Made by a program: the position numbers and the translations under genes
Part shown: positions 1-13,341 of the stretch, piece after piece
Numbering within the stretch: the stretch's first letter is position 1
How the letters are laid out: every line of letters begins with the position of its first letter
The notes under the pieces: model-generated
Told to the model about the DNA's origin: nothing
The model's database searches: none
Seen by the model: only the letters and a program-made list of their open reading frames with translations
Assembly (NCBI GenBank): GCA_964019155.1
Contig: OZ025245.1
Coordinates: 12,820,461 to 12,884,460, forward strand
Direction: 5' to 3'
Length of the DNA: 64,000 nt
Source: Osedax fenrisi
Taxonomy: Eukaryota; Annelida; Polychaeta; Sabellida; Siboglinidae

Positions 1-51
1 TTCTTTAAAATTAACAATTGTATTTTATGACTGAATTCAGTGAATACATTA

Positions 52-2060
<2,009 letters not shown>

Positions 2061-2664
2061 CTGCATATATCTGAATAGTATATACTAATTATATAATCTA
2101 GTGTGGTTTACATTTAATATAATGAAATAATATAAGATATAATAATATATCCAATTAACATATACAAACCTCCACGTTCTGAGTCTATCAAGTTAAATTA
2201 TTTTTTATAATATAATTCAGATCAAATAATGTATAAGCCTATCCATCATTGGTTGATAATAAAATAATACCAATACAAATATATTACATAATCAATGATT
2301 TATACTTTTATAAATGTTAACAAATACTTTATATTTTCAAAATGTTTCAATACTAAACTAAAAATAAAGAAAATCGATGTATATGAAATATACAACATTT
2401 GTTGTACAACTTTTATATATTATATTTAACAAATTATAATTTACAAAATAAAGTAATTTAACAATAACAATAATTATATTTTTATTTATAAAATCAATAA
2501 TATAAATATAGCTGCTAGTCTGCTACACACAAACACATATACATATTTATATATATATATATATATATTATATACTATATATTATATATATAATATATAA
2601 TATATTATATATATATATGTAATACATTATATATATATTATATTATATTTTACACTAATTTAAC
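2061..2664. other. AT-rich intronic sequence of gene A
   Basis: No gene seen. The part next to exon 4 (about 2560-2664) matches, in inverted orientation, the start of gene B intron 4 after 48236, so it is paralogous intron sequence. The rest is AT-rich with a palindromic TA-rich cluster at 2545-2640. Confidence 0.6.
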
Positions 2665-2723
2665 CTTATCATCATTTTGCAGTGGTCGCAGATTATAATC
2701 CGTGACTAGTACCCGTATCTTTA
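2665..2723 (-). CDS. Gene A exon 4: MG2 segment
   Basis: Minus-strand acceptor TTTGTACAG and donor GTTAAA enclose 59 nt, phase 1 to 0, encoding KIRVLVTDYNLRPLQNDDK. It matches gene B exon 4 (48177-48235) with four base differences, and the match continues into both flanking introns. The KIRVLVTD pattern corresponds to the strand that follows FIQTDKPIYKP in A2M-family proteins. Too short to find alone; the call rests on the paralogous copy, splice sites and phase. Confidence 0.85.
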
Positions 2724-3895
2724 CTGTACAAATAAATTATTGTTAAACATTAAAACCTATCACGTATATTATTAATTATAATTAGTATGCTATATTTATA
2801 TAAGTTCGTCATATCAGCAACGATTAAAATCATNNNNNNNNNNNNNNNNNNNNNNNNNNNNNNNNNNNNNNNNNNNNNNNNNNNNNNNNNNNNNNNNNNN
2901 NNNNNNNNNNNNNNNNNNNNNNNNNNNNNNNNNNNNNNNNNNNNNNNNNNNNNNNNNNNNNNNNNNNNNNNNNNNNNNNNNNNNNNNNNNNNNNNNNNNN
3001 NNNNNNNNNNNNNNNNNNNNNNNNNNNNNNNNNAAATGTTAATTTTAACGGGGGGGGGGTTAAAGACGAGACGTTTATATAATCTGGTAAAAGCTTTTAA
3101 ATTTGGTGAATTAATTATATTACTAGGTAAAGAATTCCAATGACTTACACCAATATTAGTTACTCGAAACAGGTTACGTGATGTTCTAGAAGAACCACGA
3201 ATACATTTATCTGGATTATAAGTATTATTTTTCAACCTATATTGTATAGTAAGTGTTAATAAATTATTATATCCTCTATATATAAATTTGAATGAATTAA
3301 ATTTGTCTAAAGTATCAAATGACCAAATCATTTTGTTGAACATATATTCAGAAGATGACTGTATATCATTCGTATACGATATATATTTGATTGCTCGATT
3401 TTGTAATTGTATTATATATTTCTTATTGGAATAAAACGTATTTCCCCTAATATGGGAACAATAATTTAAAAGTGCCATAAAAATCGATTTAAAAATTAAA
3501 ACTCGTGTATCTGTATTTAGATATTTTGAGATTTTTTTTAAATTACCGATTATTCGTGATAGTTTAATGGAAACAAAATTATGTTGCCGTTTCCAATCCA
3601 TTTTATTATCAATAAAGATTCCTAGAAATTGTATTGAATTTACTTGCAAAATAGTACTACCATTAATTTCAATATTGAATATACAGCCAGAATGTATATT
3701 ACGTATATTATAAACTATACAATTACATTTATTTACATTGAGGGTTAATTTATTAATAGCTAACCAAGAATATATTTTACCTAACTCTGTATTCATAAGA
3801 ATATTTAATCTAGATAAAGTATCACTTGAAAATATTAAATTTGTATCATCCGCATAAAGTATAGTTTTAAAATGTTTTGATATGTTTGGTAAGTC

Positions 3896-3949
<54 letters not shown>

Positions 3950-4666
3950 GTATATATACAGACATTTCCTCAAGAAGAATATACTTATATCACGATGTAG
4001 GTGTACTAAATAAACGCTGGCACGTTTACATCACAGATATATAATGAGGTCATCTTTTAATTAGGTCATATTATAATTAGGTCATCTTATACGCGCATTA
4101 TATATCAGTGGTTCGTCGAACGTACGCCGTACGTCGTACGCCGTACGGGAGGTGTGCTAGACGTTACGTAATGGGGTAAGCGGGGTACTTACCGTAGGGT
4201 GGTTCTAGCTGTAGACGTACTACCCGCGAGACGTGTTTAGTGTACAGCGTGACCTCTACGGTCAGAGGGAAGGTTATGTCCTCGAACAGGGCGGATATGT
4301 TGAACGCGGTTCCGTTAGCTAGCCAGTAGGGTACCGTTATTATAGTTCTCCTGTGTATGGGGGCGTGTGGGTGGGGTAAGGTGGGGGTGGGGGGGGTGGG
4401 GTATGAGAGTATATGGGGTGGGCTGATCGATGGTGCACCACGTTTGTGTGCGGGGGTGTGGGTGTATTTACACGTAATATACTAAAGTTTACGTTGACAC
4501 TTTGATAATAGTAAAAACAATTCTCTAAAAATGCATTCGTTATCGTTATAGTAGCGTCAACAATTGATGGTATTCATATGAGATTACCGTATCTATCTCA
4601 TCGTGTACGCACGTATACGATGTATGTGTGTTGGTTTGTATCGTGTGGTATGTGTATGTGTGTGTA

Positions 4667-4700
<34 letters not shown>

Positions 4701-4918
4701 CGGTATGCGTCGTATGGTTTCATTGACGAATTATCTAGCACAGAGCTATAGAGAAAGCTTTCTCTCTAGTTCTGTGCTATCTAGACACCATGCACTACGG
4801 TGTAATATAGCATATAATAGGTTAGTGTGGTTGTTAAGCATGCTTGTAATACTAAGTTCGTGTTTACACGGCGCAATATCTACACGTCGTACATTTCATC
4901 GCACTTCTACGACAAACA

Positions 4919-4957
<39 letters not shown>

Positions 4958-7069
4958 ACACACTGAGAAGGTGGTCGTAGATTCTAGTATGCAGACTTGA
5001 CACGCATGCGTCGATATTATTTAAAGATTAAACACGCCCACTAATGTTCACTGTTCTATCGATATAAGATATGTCTTGTTGTGATGCGTTATAAGCAGGG
5101 GCGATGGAACGATGGTGTGTATGTAGGGGGGACCAATCAATCTAAATAAATTTGGTGCGGTAAAAGTGGGAGGTTCCCCTAGATTTTAAAGTGGGTGGTA
5201 ATGTCCCCCCGTCCCACCCTGTTGCAGCGACCCTATAGGGGCACTTATTATATATTGGTACTTATAAGTATACTTAAAAGGTATATAGTATAATATATGG
5301 TATATAGTATATAGTATATACATATCTGTATATAGTATATTATATACCTTATAAGGCATAACAATAATACATATATCTGTTAGTTATGTTGTCGGTGGTG
5401 TAATAATATCGTTAATATAACTTATCACGTATGATATTATATAACTATTATTACATTATTATATAACTATTAGTTTATTTAACTATTATAAAGCGCCTTA
5501 CTCGAGAATATCAAATGTATTACACAACACAGTAAAAAATAAACGTTCATTAGACACATTCAGAGTCTAATGAACGTTTAATATTATAAAATTTAACCTA
5601 AACGTTCATGAAATATAGTTGTGTAATGAACGTTTATAAATGGTGTATAAACGTTCTTTAGACATTTCAGAGTCCAATGAACCTAAGTCCAATGAACCTA
5701 TTATAAAATTTAATATAAACGTTCATGAAATATAGTTGTGTAATGAACGTTTATCAACGGTATATAAACGTTCTTTAGACATTTGAATTCCAATGAACCT
5801 TTAGATATATTATTAAATACAGAATTATTTAAAAAAAATTCTTGCCAATAATATTAATTTTCGCCTAGATTATTTATTTATATATAGATACAATATCATA
5901 TTTTAATTTTTCTTTATTTTGTTAAATTGATTTAATTTAGCACTAATGGAAATAATGATCAATTATTATTTTATTTCTATATTTAAGTTGATATTATGAT
6001 TTAATAAATAAAGTTACTATTTTAAAATAATAAATCTTTAAGTATCTATGTTATTTTGATATCATCATAATTTCATTTATGTATCAACTTAATTATAATA
6101 ATCAACAATAATTATAATCATAATTATATTGATAATTAAGATAATATAAATTTGAAATAATGTTATAATGATTTATCAATATTAAATATTGAAACATTGT
6201 ATTTAATATTAAAAATATTATTAATGTTAAATTCATGTATTAAATATAACATATATGTAATTATATAATATTGTAATATATAAATCATTACAAGTTAAAT
6301 ACTAATATGAACATATCTCCGCTAATACATATATAATTATAAGCATATTAATAATATAAAATATTCAGAATATAGAGTCTAATGAACGTTTTTGCATAAA
6401 CGTTCATTATAATATAGAGTCTAATGAACGTTTATACAAAAACGTTCATTAGAATATAGAGTCTAATGAACGTTTATACACAAACGTTCATTAGAATATA
6501 GAGTCTAATGAACGTTTATGCAAAAACGTTCATTAGAATATAGAGTCTAATGAACGTTTATGCAAACACGTTCATTATAAACTGGAGTCTAATGAACGTT
6601 ATAAAAGGTTCGCTATTTGGACCACCCAATGAACGTTTAAATTGAGTCTAATGAACGTTTAGTTTTTACTGTGAAGGGTACCAGTAAACTCGGAACACTT
6701 TTGAAGAAAACTCGGACCACTTTTATACTTTAACCCATATTATAGAAGTATACTATATATAGTTATTTTAAGCTGGTCCGAATATTCTTCAAAAGTGGTC
6801 CGAGTTTACTGGTATTCTTATACAATACCAAGCACACACACAAACACGCGTGCGCGCGTACACGTACAATGTACGTCGTACAATGTATTACCTATGTGTT
6901 ATGTAATAACGAGGTATACCTCCTATAGGAGCGATTCGGTACCACGTGATACAACGTCGTATTACGTAATGTCATAGATTTATAGTTGTAAACTATAAAT
7001 CTATGCGTAATGTATACGTTAACGGAACATGTCGCGCGCGCACTCTATCGACAAGGCAAGTTACACGGC

Positions 7070-7125
<56 letters not shown>

Positions 7126-7560
7126 TTCAAAAGTGGTCCGAGTTTACTGGTATTCTTATACAATACCAAGCACACACACAAACACGCGTGCGCGCGTACA
7201 CGTACAATGTACGTCGTACAATGTATTACCTATGTGTTATGTAATAACGAGTTATACCTCCTATAGGAGCGATTCGGTACCACGTGATACAACGTCGTAT
7301 TACGTAATGTCATAGATTTATAGTTGTAAACTATAAATCTATGGTTATGTATACGTTAACGGAACATGTCGCGCGCGCACTCTATCGACAAGGCAAGTTA
7401 CACGGCGTATATATATATATATATATACGCCGTGTAACTATATGTAGTACATATATTTGTATTTTACATTATGAAACGTTGTATTTGTAAACTATAAATA
7501 TATGCACGCACGTCGTGGGGATAACGGAATGGTGCAATGCATCAACAATAAACTAATAGT

Positions 7561-7599
<39 letters not shown>

Positions 7600-7897
7600 A
7601 TATTATAATAATTTATATAAAGGTCTATAGAAGTTATTTAAACCCGCGTCCTATAGGATATATCGTATATATCGTATAGATAGTATACTATCTATACTAT
7701 ATTCTATAGAGTATACCCGCTTATATAGTATAATATATATAGTATACTATATATATATATATAGTATACTATATGACGCGGGTATACTCTATAGAGTATA
7801 GTATAGAGTATAGTATACTGCTATAGCAGTTTCTATATAGCCGGTATATATACCCGCGTACTATGACGCTTTACCTACAGGTGAGCTACACATATGC

Positions 7898-7943
<46 letters not shown>

Positions 7944-8038
7944 TATTGTATAATATATGCATATATATAATGTTGTTTAAGCATTAACTTTAATATATCG
8001 ATGATAGAATTATCGTAAATTAGTATGTGTATAGTATA

Positions 8039-8086
<48 letters not shown>

Positions 8087-8141
8087 CACTGTATACAGTT
8101 ACTAATACACTCTACATAGTGTATATTATAAACGGTATAGT

Positions 8142-8186
<45 letters not shown>

Positions 8187-9549
8187 TTTACAGTGTACAT
8201 TGTACATGGAACTAAATGGGTACTTACTACTTAAGTACCGTGTTATTAAATACTAAGTATTTCCCGGTAATATTAGTCAATGAATAAACGCAAATATTTA
8301 TATTTACGAATAAAAGTGGACTTAGGACCTCAGAGAATATATATAAATATATAAGTATATATATATATATATATATATATCGTATACGATGCGTAATAGT
8401 AATATTAACAGTAATATAGGTAATATTTGAGTTTATTCCACATACATTTGGATACACATATATAATAATATTTATTATAATCATGATATATACATATATT
8501 ATATGATATATATGATATATAGTGCACTATATATCATATATATCATATAATATATGTATAACATATATGTATAATATATGTATAACACATGTGTTTTTAT
8601 ATATGTGTGTATGTGTGTGTGTTATAAGAAACTGTTTACTTATATATCAATAATCCACTATAGTAGGTAGTTAGGGTTGACGCAATAGGGGCTCAACCCC
8701 ACCTATAAATGGGGAGAGGGCGAAGTGGATTCGGTCCCCCGAATAAAATACTTTAAATACAAGAGAAACTCTAATGTAGGATTAATTAAATTATTACAAA
8801 TTAAACTTATAGTAACCATTCAATTTAATTATAATATGAATATATACGTTTTATAATATATAAAATGTTATAACATTTTATATTAATTATTAATCGTACG
8901 TATACGATTATAATTACACTGTGACCACGTGATTATACTAAACATAATTGATTATTATTCTTATTTCTTTGGAAAATTGTATTACATTCCCTCCCCCCTA
9001 ATTGCTAACCAGTTCAGCGCCCAATATATAGATAAATAGATAGCTAGATAGATACATATTTTATTGTTTAGCAACACGAATACAATTATAATAATAGTAG
9101 TGAATTTAGAATAAAGCGAAACAAACCGACACGAAACAAGAAATTAAAATAAATATTTTATAAATTGGTAAACATTTTTGATTTAAACGGGCCGTGTGAC
9201 ATATAGCCTATAGACTATATATAGACTATACGAACTATATATATCCCGATACATCGGTAATGTATTGGTTTAGATCTATGAATCAATTCATCGGATTAAC
9301 CAGATAACATTTGTTACATTTATAATGTATAAACGTAACTTTATGTAAAGGTTTACAGACATTTATATCTACGTACAATGTATACATGTACGACATACAT
9401 TAACGTACAATGTACAATGTATAACGTACATTAATGTATACGTCATACATGTAGTAACTATTATATAAGCTAATACCATATAACTATTATTGTATAGCTA
9501 TTACCATATAACTATTATGTGAGATTATCTTACAACCGCGTATAGGGTA

Positions 9550-9586
<37 letters not shown>

Positions 9587-9741
9587 ACCGCGTTAGGGTA
9601 TCGTAGGGTATGCATACCACGTGGTATACCAGGCATGCGCGTAACTAACGGTTTCGGTGGGGTTGCCGCTATCACCCCTGTCACTAGTAGGCATATTGCC
9701 GTGGTTAATATCGCTGTACTGATGCTGCCGCGTTGTGGCAT
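2665..9741 (-). CDS. Gene A: A2M/TEP family gene, 5' part (exons 1, 2 and 4 seen)
   Basis: This is a spliced minus-strand gene of the alpha-2-macroglobulin/complement C3/TEP family, which are secreted protease-trapping or opsonin-like proteins. Three exons are visible: signal peptide (9650-9741), first MG domain (4193-4350) and an MG2 segment (2665-2723). Phases are consistent: exon 1 ends in phase 2, exon 2 runs 2 to 1, exon 4 runs 1 to 0. The exon that should carry FIQTDKP (exon 3) is not seen; a 200-N gap and a LINE occupy its place. The gene continues beyond the left edge, so whether it has a thioester motif cannot be judged. Gene B is its inverted paralogue. Family assignment rests mainly on paralogy with gene B, which carries the hallmark motif. 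It could also be a broken copy. Confidence 0.8.
2834..3033. other. Assembly gap (200 N)
   Basis: A run of 200 N, a round size often used as a placeholder, so true length is unknown. It sits between gene A exons 2 and 4, where exon 3 is expected. A (G)n run of about 10 at 3051-3060 lies just to its right. Confidence 0.99.
3034..3900 (-). mobile_element. 5'-truncated LINE, RT C-terminal half (CR1/L2-like)
   Basis: The minus strand encodes NDLPNISKHFKTILYADDTN, which includes the reverse transcriptase catalytic YADD box. It continues through LGIFIDNKMDWK and a NYCSHIRGNTF thumb-like block to HWNSLP near the C-terminus. The frame is open over about 290 codons but lacks the endonuclease and the fingers of the RT. 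The 5' end abuts a (TA)n tract at 3898-3958 and the 3' end runs into the assembly gap. It resembles the RT at 24440-26141 and is probably the same or a sister family. Not expected to be active. Confidence 0.88.
4193..4350 (-). CDS. Gene A exon 2: first macroglobulin (MG1) domain segment
   Basis: Acceptor CACAG at about 4351-4355 and donor GTAAGT at 4192-4187. In the frame set by exon 1 it reads RTIITVPYWLANGTAFNIS, then VEVTLYTKH and ends PPYG. It is 158 nt, phase 2 to 1. Only about half of the residues agree with gene B exon 2, in contrast to exons 1 and 4. The acceptor is preceded by a C-rich tract that is strongly G-rich on the plus strand. Confidence 0.87.
4353..5526. other. Gene A intron 1, distal part: G-rich tract, GT/CA repeats, hairpin
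   Basis: No gene. Contents: G-rich tract at 4358-4406; (GT)n at about 4630-4690; a hairpin at 4734-4778 with about 20-nt arms around an AGCT centre; (CA)n at 4919-4964; then AT-rich DNA. The hairpin arms are nearly perfect (TAGCACAGA versus TCTGTGCTA at the ends). Confidence 0.7.
5527..6673. mobile_element. Foldback/MITE-like element built from TCTAATGAACGTTT motifs
   Basis: The ends are inverted copies: CACAGTAAAAA then TAAACGTTCATTAGAC on the left, and its reverse complement ending TTTTTACTGTG on the right. Between them two clusters (5540-5800 and 6375-6665) repeat TCTAATGAACGTTT in both orientations, many as back-to-back palindromes, around an AT-rich core. No transposase frame is present. 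Termini starting CAG would fit a hAT-like element, but I could not find a matching target-site duplication. Confidence 0.7.
6677..6816. mobile_element. Short inverted-repeat MITE, about 136 bp
   Basis: Left end TACCAGTAAACTCGGA and right end TCCGAGTTTACTGGTA are inverted repeats, with CACTTTTGAAG/CTTCAAAAGTG following inside. The outermost TA on both sides could be a TA target duplication as in mariner-like elements. No coding capacity. Confidence 0.65.
6783..7411. repeat. Tandem duplication, 338-bp period
   Basis: The sequence from 6783 recurs from 7121 with only a few substitutions and a different (TA)n length. Each copy includes the right end of the preceding MITE, a CA-repeat, a GTACAATGTAC motif and the phrase TAGTTGTAAACTA. 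A recent local duplication in gene A intron 1. Confidence 0.9.
7396..7440. repeat. Palindrome GTTACACGGCG-(TA)n-CGCCGTGTAAC
   Basis: Perfect 11-bp GC-containing arms on either side of a TA tract at the end of the second 338-bp copy; able to extrude a cruciform. Only the second copy has the closing arm. Confidence 0.85.
7441..9649. other. Gene A intron 1, proximal part: (TA)n-rich, palindromic
   Basis: No gene seen. Long TA tracts at about 7565-7597, 7900-7940, 8040-8085, 8145-8185, 8355-8380 and 9555-9585. 7630-7870 is a set of nested AT palindromes framed by GCGGGTATAC motifs. 9360-9440 repeats palindromic GTACAATGTAC-like words. 8640-8760 is more GC-balanced but has no frame. Confidence 0.6.
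9650..9741 (-). CDS. Gene A exon 1: signal peptide exon
   Basis: ATG at 9741-9739 opens 30 codons plus two bases, ending at a GTTAGT donor. The peptide starts MPQRGSISTAIL and has a hydrophobic core through VTGVIAA, a typical secretory signal with likely cleavage near the end of VIAA. It matches gene B exon 1 with about three differences, including one extra codon (Thr). The start is the only ATG in frame and is conserved in both paralogues. Confidence 0.88.
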
Positions 9742-9857
9742 TTCGCAGGATTACTGATACCGCAGGCTAGTCGCCGCGCGAGTGTCACGTGACGTTAGTT
9801 GTTCGTAAACAACGCGTCCGCCAATCAGCGGCGAGCTCCGAGCGCTCTTCAATGTTT
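9742..9857 (-). promoter_or_regulatory. Gene A promoter, paralogous to gene B promoter
   Basis: About 115 bp upstream of the gene A ATG match, inverted, the block upstream of gene B. Conserved elements: GTCACGTGAC (9784-9793), a 10-bp palindrome that is the classic USF/MITF/TFE-type E-box; forkhead-like GTAAACA (9805-9811); CCAATCA (9821-9827). Spacing from E-box to ATG is 42 bp here and 42 bp in gene B. No TATA box is evident. Transcription start unknown. Similarity ends near a SINE insertion. Confidence 0.75.
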
Positions 9858-9867
9858 TTATTTATTT

Positions 9868-10205
9868 ATTCGTTTTTTTGGTGGAGTCCTTTCCGGGAAT
9901 TTAGATAAAGTTTTTTTTACTTTTAAATTTAGCTATGTATGTATATATCCATTGATGGTTCTAATGTCCATGTATAGCCGCACTAATGTTAAAGCATCTG
10001 TAGTATTAACGAGAGTCGATCATTTTGTATACACAATTATATTTATACACACTTTTTATTAAATATATATATATATATATATATATTTATACACACTTAT
10101 ATAAGATCATTACTAAATAAAATGTTAAAACTTATTACATTGGTCCGAACCCGCACGCGACCTCTGATTATTTTCTGAAATCTTAGCCCACTTAGCCACA
10201 CATGC
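9868..10205 (-). mobile_element. tRNA-derived SINE, copy 1
   Basis: On the minus strand the head (about 10205-10140) has an A-box-like TGGCTAAGTGGG and a B-box-like GGGTTCGGACC. The body carries a TGATCTTATATAA block and an ACGAGAG-type block also seen in copies 2 and 3, and the tail ends CTCCACC followed by A-rich (AATA)n. It lies immediately upstream of the conserved gene A promoter block. Its middle is enlarged by a (TA)n tract at 10062-10086. Confidence 0.7.
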
Positions 10206-10496
10206 ATGCGTTATACAATGTACTACCGCAGTGTACATTATATACATGTATATACAGTGTACATTGAACAGTGTATATCGATGTACGGTGTGTAAACTAT
10301 TGTATTCATATTAATCGGTGCGATTAAGGAATTTCCTAACAATAATATCCCCTCCTATATAGGGGGTATTATTGCTATATATTGATAACTTGATTATATT
10401 TAACACTCTATAGAAGTAGTATATATATATACTACTTTTAATATATTATATATTCATTTAAGCATAAATGGTATATATATTACTACAGTAATTTTA
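10206..10496. other. AT-rich spacer
   Basis: No gene. Contains TACATTGTAC/GTACATTG-type palindromic words at 10210-10290 and a direct TA-rich stretch. Confidence 0.5.
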
Positions 10497-10905
10497 TCTA
10501 TATATCAGAAAATCCTATATATATATCAGAAAATCCTAAATATATCAGAAAATCCTATATATATATCAGAAAATCCTATATATATCAGAAAATCCTATAT
10601 ATATCAGAAAATCCTATATATATCAGAAAATCCTATATATATCAGAAAATCCTATATATATCAGAAAATCCTATATATATCAGAAAATCTTATATATATC
10701 AGAAAATCCTATATATATCAGAAAATCCTATATATATCAGAAAATCCTATATATATCAGAAAACCCTATATATACCAGAAAATCCTATATATACCAGAAA
10801 ACCCTATATCTATATATCAGAAAACCCTATATATCAGAAAACCCTATATATATCAGAAAACCCTATATATATATCAGAAAATCCTATATATATATCAGGA
10901 AATCA
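10497..10905. repeat. 19-bp satellite (CTATATATATCAGAAAATC)n
   Basis: About 20 head-to-tail units; spacing of CAGAAAATCC is 19 bp in the regular middle part. Later units vary to CAGAAAACCC and ATACCAG. It lies between the SINE and a LINE tail. Confidence 0.93.
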
Positions 10906-11019
10906 GATATCTCATAAATGTCAACGTCTCAAGTTGTATGTCCATCTAAATACGTGCACGAAAACGTTGATATCTCAGAAACATCTAGTAGGTGCCTGCG
11001 ATTATTTATTTATATATAT

Positions 11020-11460
11020 AGTTTATTGACTACAAAAACACTGTGTGATTATATACGCCGTTAGATAATAAAAAACAAAACAAAAATAAATAGAAAACGA
11101 ATAATAAATAGAACGAATTATAATGACTTAAAATGGACATACAGTTTACGTTTAAACAATGAAAGTGATGTTACACAACGAATATCATAAGGCAGTGAAT
11201 TCCAGCTTTTCGGAGCAATAACCGAGAAATCTGATTCAGAGTATGCCAACGATGTAGATCGTTGCACCAACTTCATGGTGTGGCACTTCCGACTGGATCT
11301 GTTCGAACTCTGAATAGTAATGGATTGAGCTAAATATTCAGGAAATCCTCGGTGTATATAGCCTTATGTGTAATACACCATAGCCTATGTATAAAAATAT
11401 ATCTAAACTTAGGCCAGCCTAATGATCTCATTAAATCAGATATAGAAACTATTGAATTTT
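11020..11460 (-). mobile_element. LINE 3' end, RT C-terminus (degenerate)
   Basis: The minus strand reads SWNSLPYDIRCVTSLSLFK followed by RKLYVHFKSL, the typical C-terminal end of jockey/CR1/L2-type RT proteins, then an AT-rich 3' tail. Related tails occur at 22690-23530 and (plus strand) 23630-23745. Heavily 5'-truncated. Confidence 0.8.
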
Positions 11461-12320
11461 ATGAGATACTTCCGATGGGGGAGTATTGGCTTTCCTATGA
11501 TGGACGTGACGACCGCTAATCGTTAAATGGGCGTGTCTATAGCTGATTATAGTCACGTGTGAATCAGGTACGACGTAATCACGTGACTATACGTCAGATA
11601 TTGTTCGCCGTGGTGAGGGGTTGGGATAACTTACGATTCCACTTTAAAAACAAGGAACCTAGGTTAATCGGTAATGAGTATAGGAATAACAACAACAACA
11701 ACAACAACGACGACGACAACACAACTAAACAACCAACTACAATATTAACAAGAATAATAACAATAACAAAAACAACAATATCCGCATTCATATGTCGTTC
11801 ATCACACCAGTGCAACGATTACGTGGGTTGACTTGCATATTGTACACTGTAAATCAGTGGCACCCAACCTATGACTCATGACTTATAACTCACGAGTCAT
11901 GAGTCACTTATTCATTTATGATTAAGTTTAATAATATATTGTTTGTGTATACACAAATAAAATTCTTCATAGGGTAATGGTATATTTTTTAATTAGAAGT
12001 TGTCAAAAAAGCGTCATGATGAAAAAATGTTGAGAACCACTGCTGTAAATGGTGTACAATGTACGATTTACAATGTACAATGTACATGGTACCCGTACAT
12101 TGTACGGGGTACGTTGTACGGGGTATATTGTACGCTTTACCCAATTTTGCCCATAAAATATCAAGTATTTTCATAACAAAATATATATTAATCCTATGTA
12201 TTTATTATAAATCGGGTAATGTAGTTTATTAGATTAATCTAATATAATATAAAAAAATTACTTATATAATTGAAACAACATAATTATTTTTTGAATTTCC
12301 TTCCCACTTTCAAATCCATA
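11461..12320. other. No gene; (AAC)n and GTACAATGTAC-type motifs
   Basis: An (AAC)n-like tract at 11688-11720 creates short open frames in both strands that I do not regard as genes. 12050-12135 is a cluster of GTACAATGTAC-like palindromic words. The rest has no recognisable content. Confidence 0.5.
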
Positions 12321-12842
12321 AAAAAGGCACTGGTACACTCTATATATAGACACTATAGTGTATACACTCAAAAATGTAGGATATATGTATATATATATAT
12401 ATGTTTATATAATTATATATATATATGTTTATTACTCTACAATGTAGGATATACTCTAGGGGAAAGTCTCCGATTACCGACCCCTAAATGATTATTTGTA
12501 ATAACTTATTCAATATTAAATATTTATTTGAAATTTTGTAATTAGGGTAATATTATGGCAATGAATAATGTGGCTATTTTAAATTTTTGATTTAATAATA
12601 TTTACAAGAATAAACAGGGGGTCGGATAATCGGATAAATGTACCTAATACCGACCCCCTTATCCTATTACCGACCCCATAAAATAATCGTGATATAAATA
12701 ATTGTAGTATTATAATATCCAATAAAAATAGTAGATATACATAAATATAATTAATTATAACATTCACGCAATTTATATTTTATTGAATTTATGTTTTAAT
12801 AGTAATATTAAATTTTAATTTTAACTTTATAAAAGTTATTTA

Positions 12843-13016
12843 GGATTCATGATTCCAGTTGATTATATATATACTAATTAATAAATAAATATTAAATAAT
12901 AATATACACTATTTTAATATAATTACTATATATAGTAATTATATTAAAATATTGTATATTATTATTTAATATTTATTTATTAATTAGTATATATAATCAA
13001 CTGGAATCATGAATAC
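12843..13016. repeat. Near-perfect 174-bp palindrome
   Basis: The sequence from GATTCATGATTCCAGTTGAT reads to a centre at about 12929 (TTACTATATATAGTAA) and then back to its reverse complement, with arms of about 85 bp and very few mismatches. It would form a long hairpin. Either a foldback insertion in the 5' region of the CR1-like LINE or part of its own leader. Confidence 0.9.
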
Positions 13017-13341
13017 TTAATATATATATTAATGATAATTAATAAACCAAATTAAAAGTCGCATAAATTTAACGCGTTATTTCTACAAATGAAAAAAAAT
13101 TAAATTTCTTTAAAACTAATTAATTTCGACGTACATTCGGATAACTTGTTCTCTATATTATACGGAATTACTTTCGATATTTACGTAGTCATTACATTAA
13201 AGGATAAGGTTTTAAAATCGATTTCGAAAATAAGAAAATTGAAACATCGCAACGCTAATTTATTTAGTAAACAAGAAAAATTGTTAAAAATATATATAAT
13301 TTCTAAACCTATATATTTGTAATATATTTATTACATTAAAA

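Noticed and set aside
4734..4778. MicroRNA precursor
   Set aside because: The hairpin is only about 45 nt with a 4-nt loop, shorter than a normal pre-miRNA; better explained as a small palindrome.
4603..4980. 125-codon frame with Val-Cys and Thr-His runs
   Set aside because: Built from (GT)n and (CA)n repeats inside gene A intron 1.
7003..7315. Overlapping frames with IYIYIY runs repeated after 338 bp
   Set aside because: Consequence of (TA)n plus a tandem duplication; no coding signature.
9799..10062. Frame beginning FVNNASANQRRA, echoed at 31967-31737 on the other strand
   Set aside because: The shared part is just the mirrored promoter; the start codon is TTG and the frames diverge immediately into a SINE in one copy and unrelated DNA in the other.
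10497..10905. CRISPR-like short repeat array
   Set aside because: Period of 19 bp with no spacers; a simple satellite.
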